DNA of 64,000 nt from Streptomyces calvus (lineage in GTDB: Bacteria; Actinomycetota; Actinomycetes; Streptomycetales; Streptomycetaceae). Positions 16,191 through 24,016 of the stretch are shown here, piece after piece (position 1 is the first letter of the stretch; every line of letters starts with the position of its first letter). The stretch is taken from NCBI RefSeq assembly GCF_006782915.1, contig NZ_VCNP01000056.1, forward strand, positions 310,001 to 374,000, read 5' to 3'. The translations under genes and the position numbers were made by a program. The notes under the pieces are model-generated. The model did no database searches. It was not told where the DNA came from and worked only from the letters and a program-made list of their open reading frames with translations.

Positions 16191-16331
16191 TCGCGCCCCG
16201 GAATCGCAACGATCCGTGACAACGTAGTCATCGAAAAGTCGATCACATGGGCCGCACGAGGGAGGGTCAAACGGGCAAACACTGCGGTAAGGTCTGCCGA
16301 CCCCTGGGACGGCAGATCGAGGAGCGTTCGC

Positions 16332-17921
16332 GTGTTCAACCGGAACCGATGCCTGCGGCGGGTGGCGGCCATCGCGTCCATAACGTCTCTGGTGACCGGA
16401 TGCGGTGTCCTGGCGTCCGATTCCGCGGACGACGAGGGACCCATCGTCGTCGGAAGCACCAGCTCGCCGAGCACGCTGGACCCCGCCGCCTCCTGGGACA
16501 GCTCCTGGGAGCTGTTCCGCAACATCTACCAGACCCTGCTGAGCTACCCGGTCGGCGCGACCACCCCGCAGCCGGACGCCGCGAAGAGCTGCGGGTTCTC
16601 CGACAGCTCCAACCAGGTCTTCCGCTGTGAGCTGCGCGAGGGCCTGACGTTCTCCGACGGCGGCACGCTCGACGCGAAGGCGGTCAAGCACTCGATCGAC
16701 CGGATCCGGACGATCAACGTCAACGGCGGCCCGGCCGGTCTGCTGGGCAGCCTGGAACGGGTCCAGGCGCCGAACGAACGCGAGATCGTCTTCTACCTCA
16801 ACAAGCCGGACGCCACCTTCCCGTTCGTGCTCGCCACCCCCGCGATGTCGATCGTCGACCCCGACGCCTACCCGGCCGACGCCCTGCGCCAGGACGACGG
16901 CTCCGTCGTCGGTTCGGGCCCGTACACCCTCTCCTCCTACGAGGAGGGCGAGCAGGCCGAGCTCGTCCGCAACGACCGCTACAAGGGCTTCGCGGAGCGC
17001 AAGAACGGCGCGGTCACCATCCGCTACTTCCAGGACTCCGCCGGCATGGTCGAGGCGCTGCGCGACGAGCAGGTCGACCTGACCTACCGCGGCATGGCAG
17101 CCGACGACATCATCGACTTCGAGGGCCGGGCCGCCAAGGAGGAGGACGTCCAGCTGATCGACGGCACCGGGACCGACATCTCCTACCTGGTGTTCAACCC
17201 GAAGGACCCCTGGGCGGGGAAGAAGGCGGTGCGCCGGGCCGTCGCCCAGATCGTCGACCGCGCGGCGATCGCGCACAAGGTCTACAAGGACACCGTCGAC
17301 CCGCTCTACTCCATGGTCCCCAAGGGCCTCACCGGACATACCACCGGCTTCTTCGACGACTACGGCGAGCCCAGCGCCGCCAAGGCCCGGCAGATCCTCA
17401 CCGAGGCGGGCATCACCGAACCGGTCCCGCTCACCTTCTGGTACACCACGGACCGCTACGGCTCCGAGACCGCGCACGAGTTCAAGGAGCTGGAGCGGCA
17501 GCTGGAGAAGTCCGGGCTGTTCGACATCACGCTCAAGAGTCGCCCCTGGAAGACGTACGTCGAGGGCTACCAGAAGGGCGAGTACCCGGTGTTCGGGCGC
17601 GGCTGGTTCCCCGACTTCCCGGACGCGGACAACTTCATCGCCCCGTTCGTCGGCGAGCAGAACGCGCTCGGCACGCCCTACGACGCGAGCAGGATCACGA
17701 ACGACCTGCTGCCCAGTTCCCGCCGCGAGTCCGATCGTGGCAACGTGGTGAAGCAGTTCGAGGAGGCCCAGCAGATCCTCGTCGACGACGTGCGGCTGCT
17801 GCCGCTGTGGCAGGGCCGGCAGTACGTGGCGGCGAGCCGGGACATCTCGGGCGCGGAGCGGGCCCTGGACCCGTCGACGATCATGATGATGTGGGAGCTG
17901 TCCCGCAAGACCAGCTGGTAG
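16332..17921 (+). CDS. ABC transporter substrate-binding lipoprotein, family 5 (peptide/nickel type)
   Basis: A 529-residue extracytoplasmic solute receptor. The signal peptide ends in the lipobox LVTGC (about residues 20-24). It then shows the SBP family 5 core: STLDPAASWD, FRCELREGLTFSDG, VVGSGPYTLSSYEEGEQ and the late DVRLLPLWQGRQYVAAS. Peptides or related compounds are the expected ligands. No permease or ATPase gene adjoins it, so it either serves a distant transporter or works alone. The start is GTG 16332 after a GGAG site. Confidence 0.88.
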   Translation: MFNRNRCLRRVAAIASITSLVTGCGVLASDSADDEGPIVVGSTSSPSTLDPAASWDSSWELFRNIYQTLLSYPVGATTPQPDAAKSCGFSDSSNQVFRCELREGLTFSDGGTLDAKAVKHSIDRIRTINVNGGPAGLLGSLERVQAPNEREIVFYLNKPDATFPFVLATPAMSIVDPDAYPADALRQDDGSVVGSGPYTLSSYEEGEQAELVRNDRYKGFAERKNGAVTIRYFQDSAGMVEALRDEQVDLTYRGMAADDIIDFEGRAAKEEDVQLIDGTGTDISYLVFNPKDPWAGKKAVRRAVAQIVDRAAIAHKVYKDTVDPLYSMVPKGLTGHTTGFFDDYGEPSAAKARQILTEAGITEPVPLTFWYTTDRYGSETAHEFKELERQLEKSGLFDITLKSRPWKTYVEGYQKGEYPVFGRGWFPDFPDADNFIAPFVGEQNALGTPYDASRITNDLLPSSRRESDRGNVVKQFEEAQQILVDDVRLLPLWQGRQYVAASRDISGAERALDPSTIMMMWELSRKTSW

Positions 17922-18011
17922 CGCGGGGTACGGCCGTCCGGCGGGCCGGTTGTCAGTGGTCGCCTGTAGGTTCTGTGGCCTGGAAGCGACCGCACACGTA
18001 AGGACATTGAC

Positions 18012-18695
18012 GTGACCGACACCGCCATGCTGCCCGAGTCCTGGCGCGGGGTGCTGGGCGACGAACTGCAGCAGCCCTATTTCAAGGAGCTGACCGAGTT
18101 CGTCGAGGAGGAGCGGGCGAAGGGCCCCGTCTACCCGCCGCGCGAGGAGGTCTTCGCGGCGCTGGACGCCACCCCGTACGACAAGGTGAAGGTCCTGATC
18201 CTCGGGCAGGACCCGTACCACGGCGAGGGCCAGGGCCACGGACTGTGCTTCTCGGTCCGGCCGGGCGTGCGGATCCCGCCGTCGCTGCGGAACATCTACA
18301 AGGAGATGCACGCCGAGCTGGGCACGCCCGTCCCGGACAACGGCTATCTGATGCCGTGGGCCCGGCAGGGCGTGCTGCTGCTCAACGCGGTGCTCACGGT
18401 CCGCGCCGGCGAGGCGAACTCGCACAAGGGGCGGGGCTGGGAGCGGTTCACCGACGCGGTCATCCGCGCGGTGGCCGACCGCCCCGACCCGGCCGTGTTC
18501 GTGCTGTGGGGGAACTACGCGCAGAAGAAGCTGCCGCTGATCGACGAGAACCGGCACGTGGTGGTCAAGGGCGCGCACCCCTCGCCGCTGTCGGCGAAGA
18601 AGTTCTTCGGTTCCCGTCCGTTCACGCAGATCAACGAGGCGGTGGCGGCGCAGGGGCACGAGCCGATCGACTGGACCGTGCCGAACCTCGGCTGA
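18012..18695 (+). CDS. ung: Uracil-DNA glycosylase, family 1
   Basis: Removes uracil from DNA as the first step of base excision repair. The 227-residue protein shows the catalytic water-activating motif GQDPYHGEGQ with D67, the uracil-binding loop around GLCFSV, VLLLNAVLTV, and the DNA-intercalating HPSPLSA loop near residue 190. All catalytic residues are present. The GTG start lies after AAGGACATTGAC. The next 280 bases downstream hold short tandem repeats and a transposase remnant. Confidence 0.95.
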   Translation: MTDTAMLPESWRGVLGDELQQPYFKELTEFVEEERAKGPVYPPREEVFAALDATPYDKVKVLILGQDPYHGEGQGHGLCFSVRPGVRIPPSLRNIYKEMHAELGTPVPDNGYLMPWARQGVLLLNAVLTVRAGEANSHKGRGWERFTDAVIRAVADRPDPAVFVLWGNYAQKKLPLIDENRHVVVKGAHPSPLSAKKFFGSRPFTQINEAVAAQGHEPIDWTVPNLG

Positions 18696-18797
18696 CGGCA
18701 TCGGCCGACGGCGACACCGGGCGCGGGCCGCGCGTCCGGTGGTGCGGTCGGCCCACGCACCCGATCCGCGTGTCCGATCCGCGCCTCCCGGCCCAGG

Positions 18798-18897
18798 CGT
18801 CCGTCCCCCGGACATGGCGTCCGTCCCCCGGACATGGCGTCCGTCCCCCGGCCTCGGCGTCCGCGCCCCGGCCTCGGCGTCCGCGCCCCGGCCCCGG
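18798..18897. repeat. Five 20-bp tandem repeats
   Basis: The unit begins CGTCCGTCCCCCGG and ends in ACATGG, CCTCGG or CCCCGG, at 18798, 18818, 18838, 18858 and 18878. The 20-base period does not keep a reading frame and no gene is present, so this is non-coding minisatellite sequence between ung and a transposase remnant. Confidence 0.8.
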
Positions 18898-18981
18898 GTG
18901 TCCGGTCCGCCACCCGGGTCCTGGCCGGATGCCCGGCACCGTCCCCGGCGCCCGGCGCCACGAGAACACCGGAGAGGGCGG

Positions 18982-19098
18982 TTCGTGTGGTGATATCCGG
19001 TGCCGGTCCTTCCACGCTGTGATCACCGGCTCGATCAACGACCACTGCTCGTCCGGCAAGTCACTCGGGTACGGCCGACCCCTAAGGGTGCAGTTCAC
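18982..19098 (-). pseudogene. Remnant of an IS5-type transposase N-terminus
   Basis: About 39 codons read RPYPSDLPDEQWSLIEPVI and TAWKDRH, matching the first helix region of IS5-family transposases common in Streptomyces. The homology then stops and the frame runs into unrelated repeat sequence. The DDE catalytic part is absent, so it is a decayed insertion-sequence fragment. It abuts the 3' end of the next gene on the same strand. Confidence 0.7.
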
Positions 19099-19496
19099 CC
19101 CAAGCCGGGTGCCTCAAGACGGTTGAAGCCGGCGAGGCGCGGCGAGACGACGAAGGGGAAGGATTCGCCACCGGGGGTCTTGAGGGCCGCCACGATGTCA
19201 TGGTCCGGTGCACCGAAAATCTCGAAGTGCTGCACGGTGCAGTGCTCCATCACCTCGCGGATGTACGGATCCGACAGCCGCCAGTGGGCGCGGATGGCAT
19301 CGGAGTCGCGGTAGAGCTGGAAGCTGTGCGCCAGCATCCGCTCCTCGTCGATGAAGACCTCGACCATGAGCTGAGGGCCGTGCTCCTGAGCGAATGCCAC
19401 CGCCTGCGCGATGGCGCGCCGGAAGCCGTCGAGGTGACCGTCCGTGATGCGCATGGTGTTACGGAAGAGAATGGTGCTGCTCTTTGCGATCTCCAT
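19095..19496 (-). CDS. Small protein resembling antibiotic-biosynthesis-monooxygenase fold
   Basis: About 133 residues: FRNTMRITDGHLDGFRRAI, VEVFIDEERMLAHSFQLY, then SDPYIREVMEHCTVQHFEIF. The pattern of strand-helix-strand with a conserved D-x-F resembles dimeric alpha/beta-barrel proteins (ABM/quinol monooxygenase-like), but similarity is weak and the function is unknown. ATG 19496 is chosen; ATG 19517 is an in-frame alternative that would overlap a palindrome. The last codons abut an IS remnant, and the C-terminus may be altered by that event. Confidence 0.6.
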   Translation of the reverse strand: MEIAKSSTILFRNTMRITDGHLDGFRRAIAQAVAFAQEHGPQLMVEVFIDEERMLAHSFQLYRDSDAIRAHWRLSDPYIREVMEHCTVQHFEIFGAPDHDIVAALKTPGGESFPFVVSPRLAGFNRLEAPGLG

Positions 19497-19512
19497 GCGC
19501 CGAGTGTTGCGC

Positions 19513-19528
19513 CTCAACCAAGGTTGAG
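19513..19528. promoter_or_regulatory. MerR/SoxR-like palindrome upstream of the 19.1-kb gene
   Basis: CTCAACC-AA-GGTTGAG is a perfect inverted repeat 17 bases upstream of the start codon. Its sequence and symmetry resemble MerR-family (SoxR-like) operators. No regulator gene of that family is in the window. Confidence 0.5.
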
Positions 19529-19634
19529 ATCAAGGGTGCAGCTCACTGATCATTTCAGGATGAAGTTCGGAGTCGTCTCAAGCAGATGATGCTCCAGGCG
19601 AGTCGGAGCAGGCTGAGGTGGATGTCCGCGCATA

Positions 19635-19830
19635 CGGATGACGCTCGCTCGTGCCGTGCCCGCGCCGATCGACCGCGACAACCCAATACCGGCCAATCAG
19701 CCGCGAGGCCACCACCTCCCACTCACCCGCATGACCGGCCGAGCCGCGCAGCGGCACGGCCGGCTCCCCCGGCCCGCCCCGGTCCCGGCGGACAAACCGA
19801 ACCCCGTCGCGCAGCACCACACGCTCGGAC
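19635..19830 (-). pseudogene. Alpha/beta-hydrolase N-terminal remnant
   Basis: About 65 codons read SERVVLRDGVRFVRRDRGG, then GHAGEWEVVASRLIGRY and VVAVDRRGHGTSERHP, the N-terminal strands of an alpha/beta-hydrolase. The oxyanion segment reads PLRGSAGHAG where HGLAGHAG is expected. The nucleophile elbow and everything after are missing. It is a truncated, probably dead gene fragment. Confidence 0.65.
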
Positions 19831-20076
19831 GCACCACGATCGCCCGCCCCCAGGCATGGTCTCGCCCCGACCATGCCCCGACAGCCACGAGCCGCGCTCA
19901 AGGCCGCCCGTCTGCAAGGCGCGCCGCCATGAAACACCGGCCACGTCCGCGGCGAAGATGTCCTGCGACCGCAGCGGGGCAACCGCCACTGTCAGACCCA
20001 GGTGGCAGCATCACCGAGTGAACGCCCTGAGGCGTCCTCAACTCACCTCTGTAGCAAACGTAGAGGAGTATTCCCC
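19831..20076. other. Degenerate gene-free stretch upstream of the ALF gene
   Basis: Between the hydrolase remnant and the ALF-repeat gene no coding signature is visible on either strand, although frames are open. It ends with TAGAGGAG (20061-20068), the ribosome site of the next gene. Confidence 0.5.
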
Positions 20077-20811
20077 TTGCGCCTGCATCGCGTAGCGCCC
20101 GGCATCGCCGCGGGCATCGTCGCCCCGGCCCTCCTGCTCGCCACCCCGTCCTTCGCCGCCGCGGCGGCACCGACCGCGGTGACGGTGCCCGCGGTGTCCT
20201 CGTCCGCGGACGATCCGGACGCCGACGACCTGAGGGCGGCCATAGTCCGGATCCTCACCGACCCGGACAGCGGCCGCCGTGTGACACGAGAAGCCAACGC
20301 CCTCTTGGACGCCAACGACCCCGAGGCGATGCGCGCCTGGCTGGAGACCGGCTACCGGATCGCCCAGGCCGAGGACGACCGCGTCGCCATCACGCGCCTG
20401 CTCGCCGACCCCGACAGCGGCCGGCGTGTGACACGAGAAGCCAACGCTCTCTTGGACGCCAACGACCCCGAGGCGATGCGCGCCTGGCTGGAGACCGGCT
20501 ACCGGATCGCCCAGGCCGCGGACGACCGCGTCGCCATCACGCGCCTGCTCGCCGCCCCCGACAGCGGCCGGCGCGTCACCGCCGAGGTCAACGCCCTCTT
20601 GGACGCCAACGACCCCGAGGCGATGCGCGCCTGGCTGGAGACCGGCTACCGGATCGCCCAGGCCGAGGACGACCGCGTCGCCATCGCCCGCATCCTCGCT
20701 GACCCGTCCATCAGCCCGGCCCTGTGCGCGGCGGCCAACGCCGCCCTCGACGACAACACACCCGAAACGCTGCGCCACTTCCTGGAAGTCGGCAGGTACC
20801 AGGTCGCCTGA
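20077..20811 (+). CDS. Secreted ALF-repeat protein
   Basis: A 244-residue exported protein. Start TTG 20077 is chosen because GAGGAG sits eight bases upstream and the frame from there gives a clean signal peptide (GIAAGIVAPALLLATPSFA) cut near ASP-free AAAAAPTAV. The mature part consists of four 49-residue repeats such as LLDANDPEAMRAWLETGYR and IAQAEDDRVAITRLLA, matching the ALF short-repeat family of unknown function found in Streptomyces exoproteins. The repeats are nearly identical in DNA, so they arose or were homogenised recently. An extracellular binding or structural role is a guess. Confidence 0.85.
   Translation: MRLHRVAPGIAAGIVAPALLLATPSFAAAAAPTAVTVPAVSSSADDPDADDLRAAIVRILTDPDSGRRVTREANALLDANDPEAMRAWLETGYRIAQAEDDRVAITRLLADPDSGRRVTREANALLDANDPEAMRAWLETGYRIAQAADDRVAITRLLAAPDSGRRVTAEVNALLDANDPEAMRAWLETGYRIAQAEDDRVAIARILADPSISPALCAAANAALDDNTPETLRHFLEVGRYQVA
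20260..20808. repeat. 147-bp in-frame tandem repeats in the ALF gene
   Basis: Copies begin at 20260, 20407 and 20554, and a divergent, shortened one at 20701. The first three are almost identical over 147 bp (49 codons). The period is a multiple of three, so copy-number change would alter only protein length. Confidence 0.9.
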
Positions 20812-21038
20812 CCGGCACGGCGCCGCACCACAGCGCGTCGCCCGGGTGGCACACCCTGCCGCACGCCCGGTCGCCGGAACGCCGAGCATCCGGGCGGGGC
20901 CACCTGCACCTTTGTGTGCCGGCGGCCTCGCCCGGCAGGCCCTGTGTCGGCTCGCCGCCCTCCGCACAGCTTTGTGGTCTCGCCGCCCGGTGCGGCATGG
21001 GCCACTCACACCTCCGACAGCAGAAAGCACATACTTCG

Positions 21039-21815
21039 ATGACCACACAACCCCTACGCACCGAGCGCAGCGGTCCGCAGACCGCTTCCGTCGTGACCGA
21101 CCTGCCGTTCAAGTCTCAGCTCGTCAAAGCGGTGTTCAGGGACGTGACCTCGTTGCACGTCTCCCGGCCGGCCGCGTGGGCCGCCGCGTCGGTGACGCGG
21201 ACCGTGCTGACGGAGATCATCGACGGCGCGAGAAGCGCGGCGGCCGAGGAGGACAGGAAGAGGCTGATTCCCAAGGACCTCATCTCGGCAATCGACCGGG
21301 ATGTCGAGGTGGAGGTGGGATCGGAGTGGTACCTGCACAGCCCGACCTTCCACGGCCTGATGGGCGAATTGCGCAACGCCGATGGTGTGCTCGTGTCTCT
21401 TCGTGAGCGCCGCGGGGCGCGTACACCGAGTGGTGTGGCTGGCGCCCACCGGTTCGAGGCCGGAATGAGAAGGCTGCTGGGGAGCCGGGGGGTGAGGGCG
21501 GTCCCGGCGATGGTCCGCGACCTGGACGGAATCGCGAGCGTGTTCCTGACGGCCCTGGCCCGGGACGCGGCCAAGGTCGTCCGCGAGGGCGGGGTCAAGC
21601 GGTTCGGGACGGTCAGTCTGGTGGTGCCGGGCGAGCCGGCCCCGGCCCCGCTGCTCAAGGATCCCCTCCTCGCCCTGTCCACCCGCCGCGGGGACGGGCG
21701 GACTGTTGGCGGGGACGACGTCCTGGCCGCCGTCACGATGCAGCTGTTCGGCGATCTCAGACAACGCGCCATCACCGAAGCAGCCGAGATGATACGGAAC
21801 ACGTCGGCCAACTGA
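21039..21815 (+). CDS. Candidate histone-fold doublet protein
   Basis: A 258-residue protein that reads as two histone folds in tandem. Fold 1: helix 1 KSQLVKAVFRDV (25-36), long helix 2 about 44-72 (AAWAAASVTRTVLTEIIDGA), loop RLIP, helix 3 KDLISAIDRD (79-88), matching the H2A-like layout IPxxLxxAIxxD. Fold 2: MRRLLGSRGVRAVPAMVRDL (143-162), then IASVFLTALARDAAKVV, and after a 35-residue insert GRTVGGDDVLAAV (220-232), close to histone H4 KTVTAMDVVYAL. No signal peptide, membrane segment or other domain is seen. ATG 21039 is the first start giving fold 1; the ribosome site is weak. Codon bias is softer than in neighbouring core genes. DNA binding is an inference. Confidence 0.6.
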   Translation: MTTQPLRTERSGPQTASVVTDLPFKSQLVKAVFRDVTSLHVSRPAAWAAASVTRTVLTEIIDGARSAAAEEDRKRLIPKDLISAIDRDVEVEVGSEWYLHSPTFHGLMGELRNADGVLVSLRERRGARTPSGVAGAHRFEAGMRRLLGSRGVRAVPAMVRDLDGIASVFLTALARDAAKVVREGGVKRFGTVSLVVPGEPAPAPLLKDPLLALSTRRGDGRTVGGDDVLAAVTMQLFGDLRQRAITEAAEMIRNTSAN

Positions 21816-22049
21816 TCGGGCCCGCCCCTGCGCTCTGCCCACTGCGCACGGTTCCCGGCACCTCCAGATGCGGCGAGGCGTCCACTGCGCACCCGGCCCA
21901 CGCACCGGGTCCGCGTGTCCGGACCGTGCACCCACTGCGCGTCCGGCTCGCGTGTCCGACCGTTCGACGTGCCACGGAGCGGCCTGTCCGCCATCGCGCC
22001 CGGCTGCGGTTAGCGTCGGGAGCGACAGCCGGCGAGCGGTGCGGAGGGC

Positions 22050-22568
22050 GTGGTGGCGGAGCGACAGGAGCAGACGGCGCCGGACGCGGTGCCGACGCGG
22101 ATCGGCCAGGTGGTGATGCTGCACCACGCGGGGGACCGGGAGGAGGCCCGGCAGCGGTTCCTCGGCCTGTGGGCCGAGATCGGCGAGAGCGGCGACCCGC
22201 TGCACCGCTGCACTCTGGCCCACTACCTCGCCGACACCCAGGACGAGCCCGAGGACGAACTGGCCTGGGACCTGCGGGCCCTGGCCGCGGCCGAGGAGGT
22301 CGCCGGCGACCGGCTCGCGGAGTACGAGGGCTCGCTCGCCGTGCGTGCCCTCTACCCGTCGCTCCAGCTGAGCCTGGCCGCCGACTACGCCCGCCTCGAC
22401 CGCCCCGACGCCGCCCGCGTCCATCTGCGCCGGGCCAGGGACGCGGCCCGCACCCTGGCCGACGACCGCTACGGCGAGGGCGTGCGGGCCGCCATCCGGC
22501 GGCTGGAGACCCGGCTGGGCGAGGACGGAACGCCGGGCGGCTGGGGACCGCCGCGACAGCGGCCGTAG
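22050..22568 (+). CDS. TPR-like helical protein of unknown function
   Basis: A 172-residue acidic, helical protein. The repeats GDREEARQRFLGLWAEIGES, LHRCTLAHYLADTQDEPED and LSLAADYARLDRPDAARVHL have the spacing of tetratricopeptide-like helical hairpins. It is probably a scaffold or adaptor; no enzymatic motif is seen. GTG 22050 or GTG 22053 can start translation after GGAGGGCG. It stands alone between the histone-like gene and a convergent lipoprotein gene. Confidence 0.7.
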   Translation: MVAERQEQTAPDAVPTRIGQVVMLHHAGDREEARQRFLGLWAEIGESGDPLHRCTLAHYLADTQDEPEDELAWDLRALAAAEEVAGDRLAEYEGSLAVRALYPSLQLSLAADYARLDRPDAARVHLRRARDAARTLADDRYGEGVRAAIRRLETRLGEDGTPGGWGPPRQRP

Positions 22569-22700
22569 CGGTCGCGGGGCGTCCGTGAGCGGGCGCGTGG
22601 GCGCGAGGCGGGGGACCGGCGGGCCGGGTCCGCACGGGGGACCGGCAGGGTGCGTCCGCACCGGAAGAGGCCGCCGGAGCGCGGAAGGAAGCCCGTCGGC

Positions 22701-23246
22701 TCAGCCGCCGTACATCTGGCGGCAGACGGCCGCCTCCGGGCTGTCCGCACGCCAGCCGCCGTACTGCCGTCCCAGCGCGCACACGTCCGAGTCGCCGGAG
22801 CCTGTCGACCCGTCGGGAACCGGCAGGTCCACCGGAGGGCGTCGCGGGGTGTCCTGGTCGGGTACGGCCGTCCCAGGCCGCCCGTTGCGCGCGTCGTCGT
22901 CGGCCGGAGTGCGCCGCTGCGGCGTGCGCGTCCCCGGATCGGCGCGACGCGACGGCGACGCCGACGCCTTCGAGCGCCGGGAGGGGCCGATCATCTCCAG
23001 CGCCTCGCGTGCCGGTGCCTGCACCACCTGCGTCTCGCCCTGCCCGACCGGACGCGGCTCGGCCGACGGGGACGGGTGGGCCGCCGGGCCGGGTGAGAGG
23101 GGACGCTGGACCGTCACACAGCCCGTGAGGGCGGAGACAGCCACGGTCACCAGAAGCGTTGCTGTGGTCGTCGTTCGCTGCACCCGCGCCACTCTGCTGG
23201 CTCGGCCCGCCCCCGCGCGGGCGGACAGGCGCGGCATGCCCCGCAC
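22701..23246 (-). CDS. Lipoprotein with Pro/Ser-rich linker
   Basis: About 180 residues. A hydrophobic segment ending in the lipobox LTGC (about residues 40-43) marks it as a surface lipoprotein. A long Pro/Ser/Arg-rich disordered region follows. A short conserved C-terminus contains two cysteines (VCALGRQYGGW and AVCRQMYGG) that may form a disulfide. The 5' start is uncertain; several Met codons precede the signal segment. The function is unknown. Confidence 0.65.
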   Translation of the reverse strand: MRGMPRLSARAGAGRASRVARVQRTTTTATLLVTVAVSALTGCVTVQRPLSPGPAAHPSPSAEPRPVGQGETQVVQAPAREALEMIGPSRRSKASASPSRRADPGTRTPQRRTPADDDARNGRPGTAVPDQDTPRRPPVDLPVPDGSTGSGDSDVCALGRQYGGWRADSPEAAVCRQMYGG

Positions 23247-23296
23247 GGGTGATGTCCATCCCCGTACGGAGGCCCCTCGCGCACCCGCGGGTGACG

Positions 23297-23809
23297 TCAG
23301 TCGCCGGTCGCGCCGTCGATCCGCTCGCGCAGCAGATCGGCGTGGCCGTTGTGCCGCGCGTACTCCTCGATCATGTGGGTGACGATCCAGCGCAGACTGA
23401 ACGCCTCACCGGTGTGCCTGCTGCGGCCCCGCGACAGGTCGTCCAGGGCGAAACCGGCGGCATGGCGCCGTGCCGCGTCGATCTCGGCCTGCCAGGTGGC
23501 GTACGCCTCCGGCCAGTTGTCCGCCCCGGTGAGGTGGAACTCGCCGTCCGGGTCCTCCTCGGAGTAGTAGAGAGGACCGGCGTCCTCGTCCGCGAGCACC
23601 CGGCGGAACCAGTTGCGCTCCACCTCCGCCATGTGCCGCACCAGGCCCATCAGCGACAGCTCGGACGGCGGCACCGACGCGGTGCGCAGCTGCTCGTCGG
23701 TGAGTCCCTCGCACTTCCGGGCCAGGGTGCTGCGGTGGTAGTCGAGCCAGCCGTCCAGCATGGTGCGCTCGTCGGCATCGGTCGCGGGTTCCCTGCGCTC
23801 GGTCGTCAT
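23297..23809 (-). CDS. DinB/DUF664-family protein
   Basis: A 170-residue four-helix-bundle protein. Motifs include LDYHRSTLARKCEGLTDEQL, LMGLVRHMAEVERNWFRRVL and WIVTHMIEEYARHNGHADLL, which carry the three metal-binding histidine positions of the DinB fold. In actinomycetes such proteins include mycothiol-dependent S-transferases, so a thiol-transfer or stress role is possible. The ATG at 23809 is clear. Confidence 0.87.
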   Translation of the reverse strand: MTTERREPATDADERTMLDGWLDYHRSTLARKCEGLTDEQLRTASVPPSELSLMGLVRHMAEVERNWFRRVLADEDAGPLYYSEEDPDGEFHLTGADNWPEAYATWQAEIDAARRHAAGFALDDLSRGRSRHTGEAFSLRWIVTHMIEEYARHNGHADLLRERIDGATGD

Positions 23810-24016
23810 ACGGCCATCCTCGCCCAGCGCCGCCCACCCTCACCAGGCGTTTTCCCCAGCGAGCGGCCCGGCCGGCACCGCCCGCCGGTCCCGGGCCGCT
23901 CGCCAGGGCGGTGAGCCGGTCACGGAAGCGGGCGCCGGGGCCCGCCCCACCGCGACGACCGGCCGCCGTATGCTTCCCAGCGGACCGCGGCAGGCAAGGT
24001 TGAAGGAGCACTCCAG

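Noticed and set aside
16230..16243. ATCGA-AAAG-TCGAT small palindrome upstream of the binding lipoprotein
   Set aside because: A five-base arm is too short to support an operator call; it could arise by chance.
15318..18815. A 1165-residue minus-strand open frame
   Set aside because: It lies antisense to an SDR gene, the binding lipoprotein and ung, all with clear family motifs. Its composition is low-complexity Arg/Gly/Val.
20846..21406. An alternative plus-strand frame overlapping the histone-like gene
   Set aside because: It is Arg/Pro/Ala-rich without motifs and is out of frame with the well-patterned helical protein at 21039-21815.
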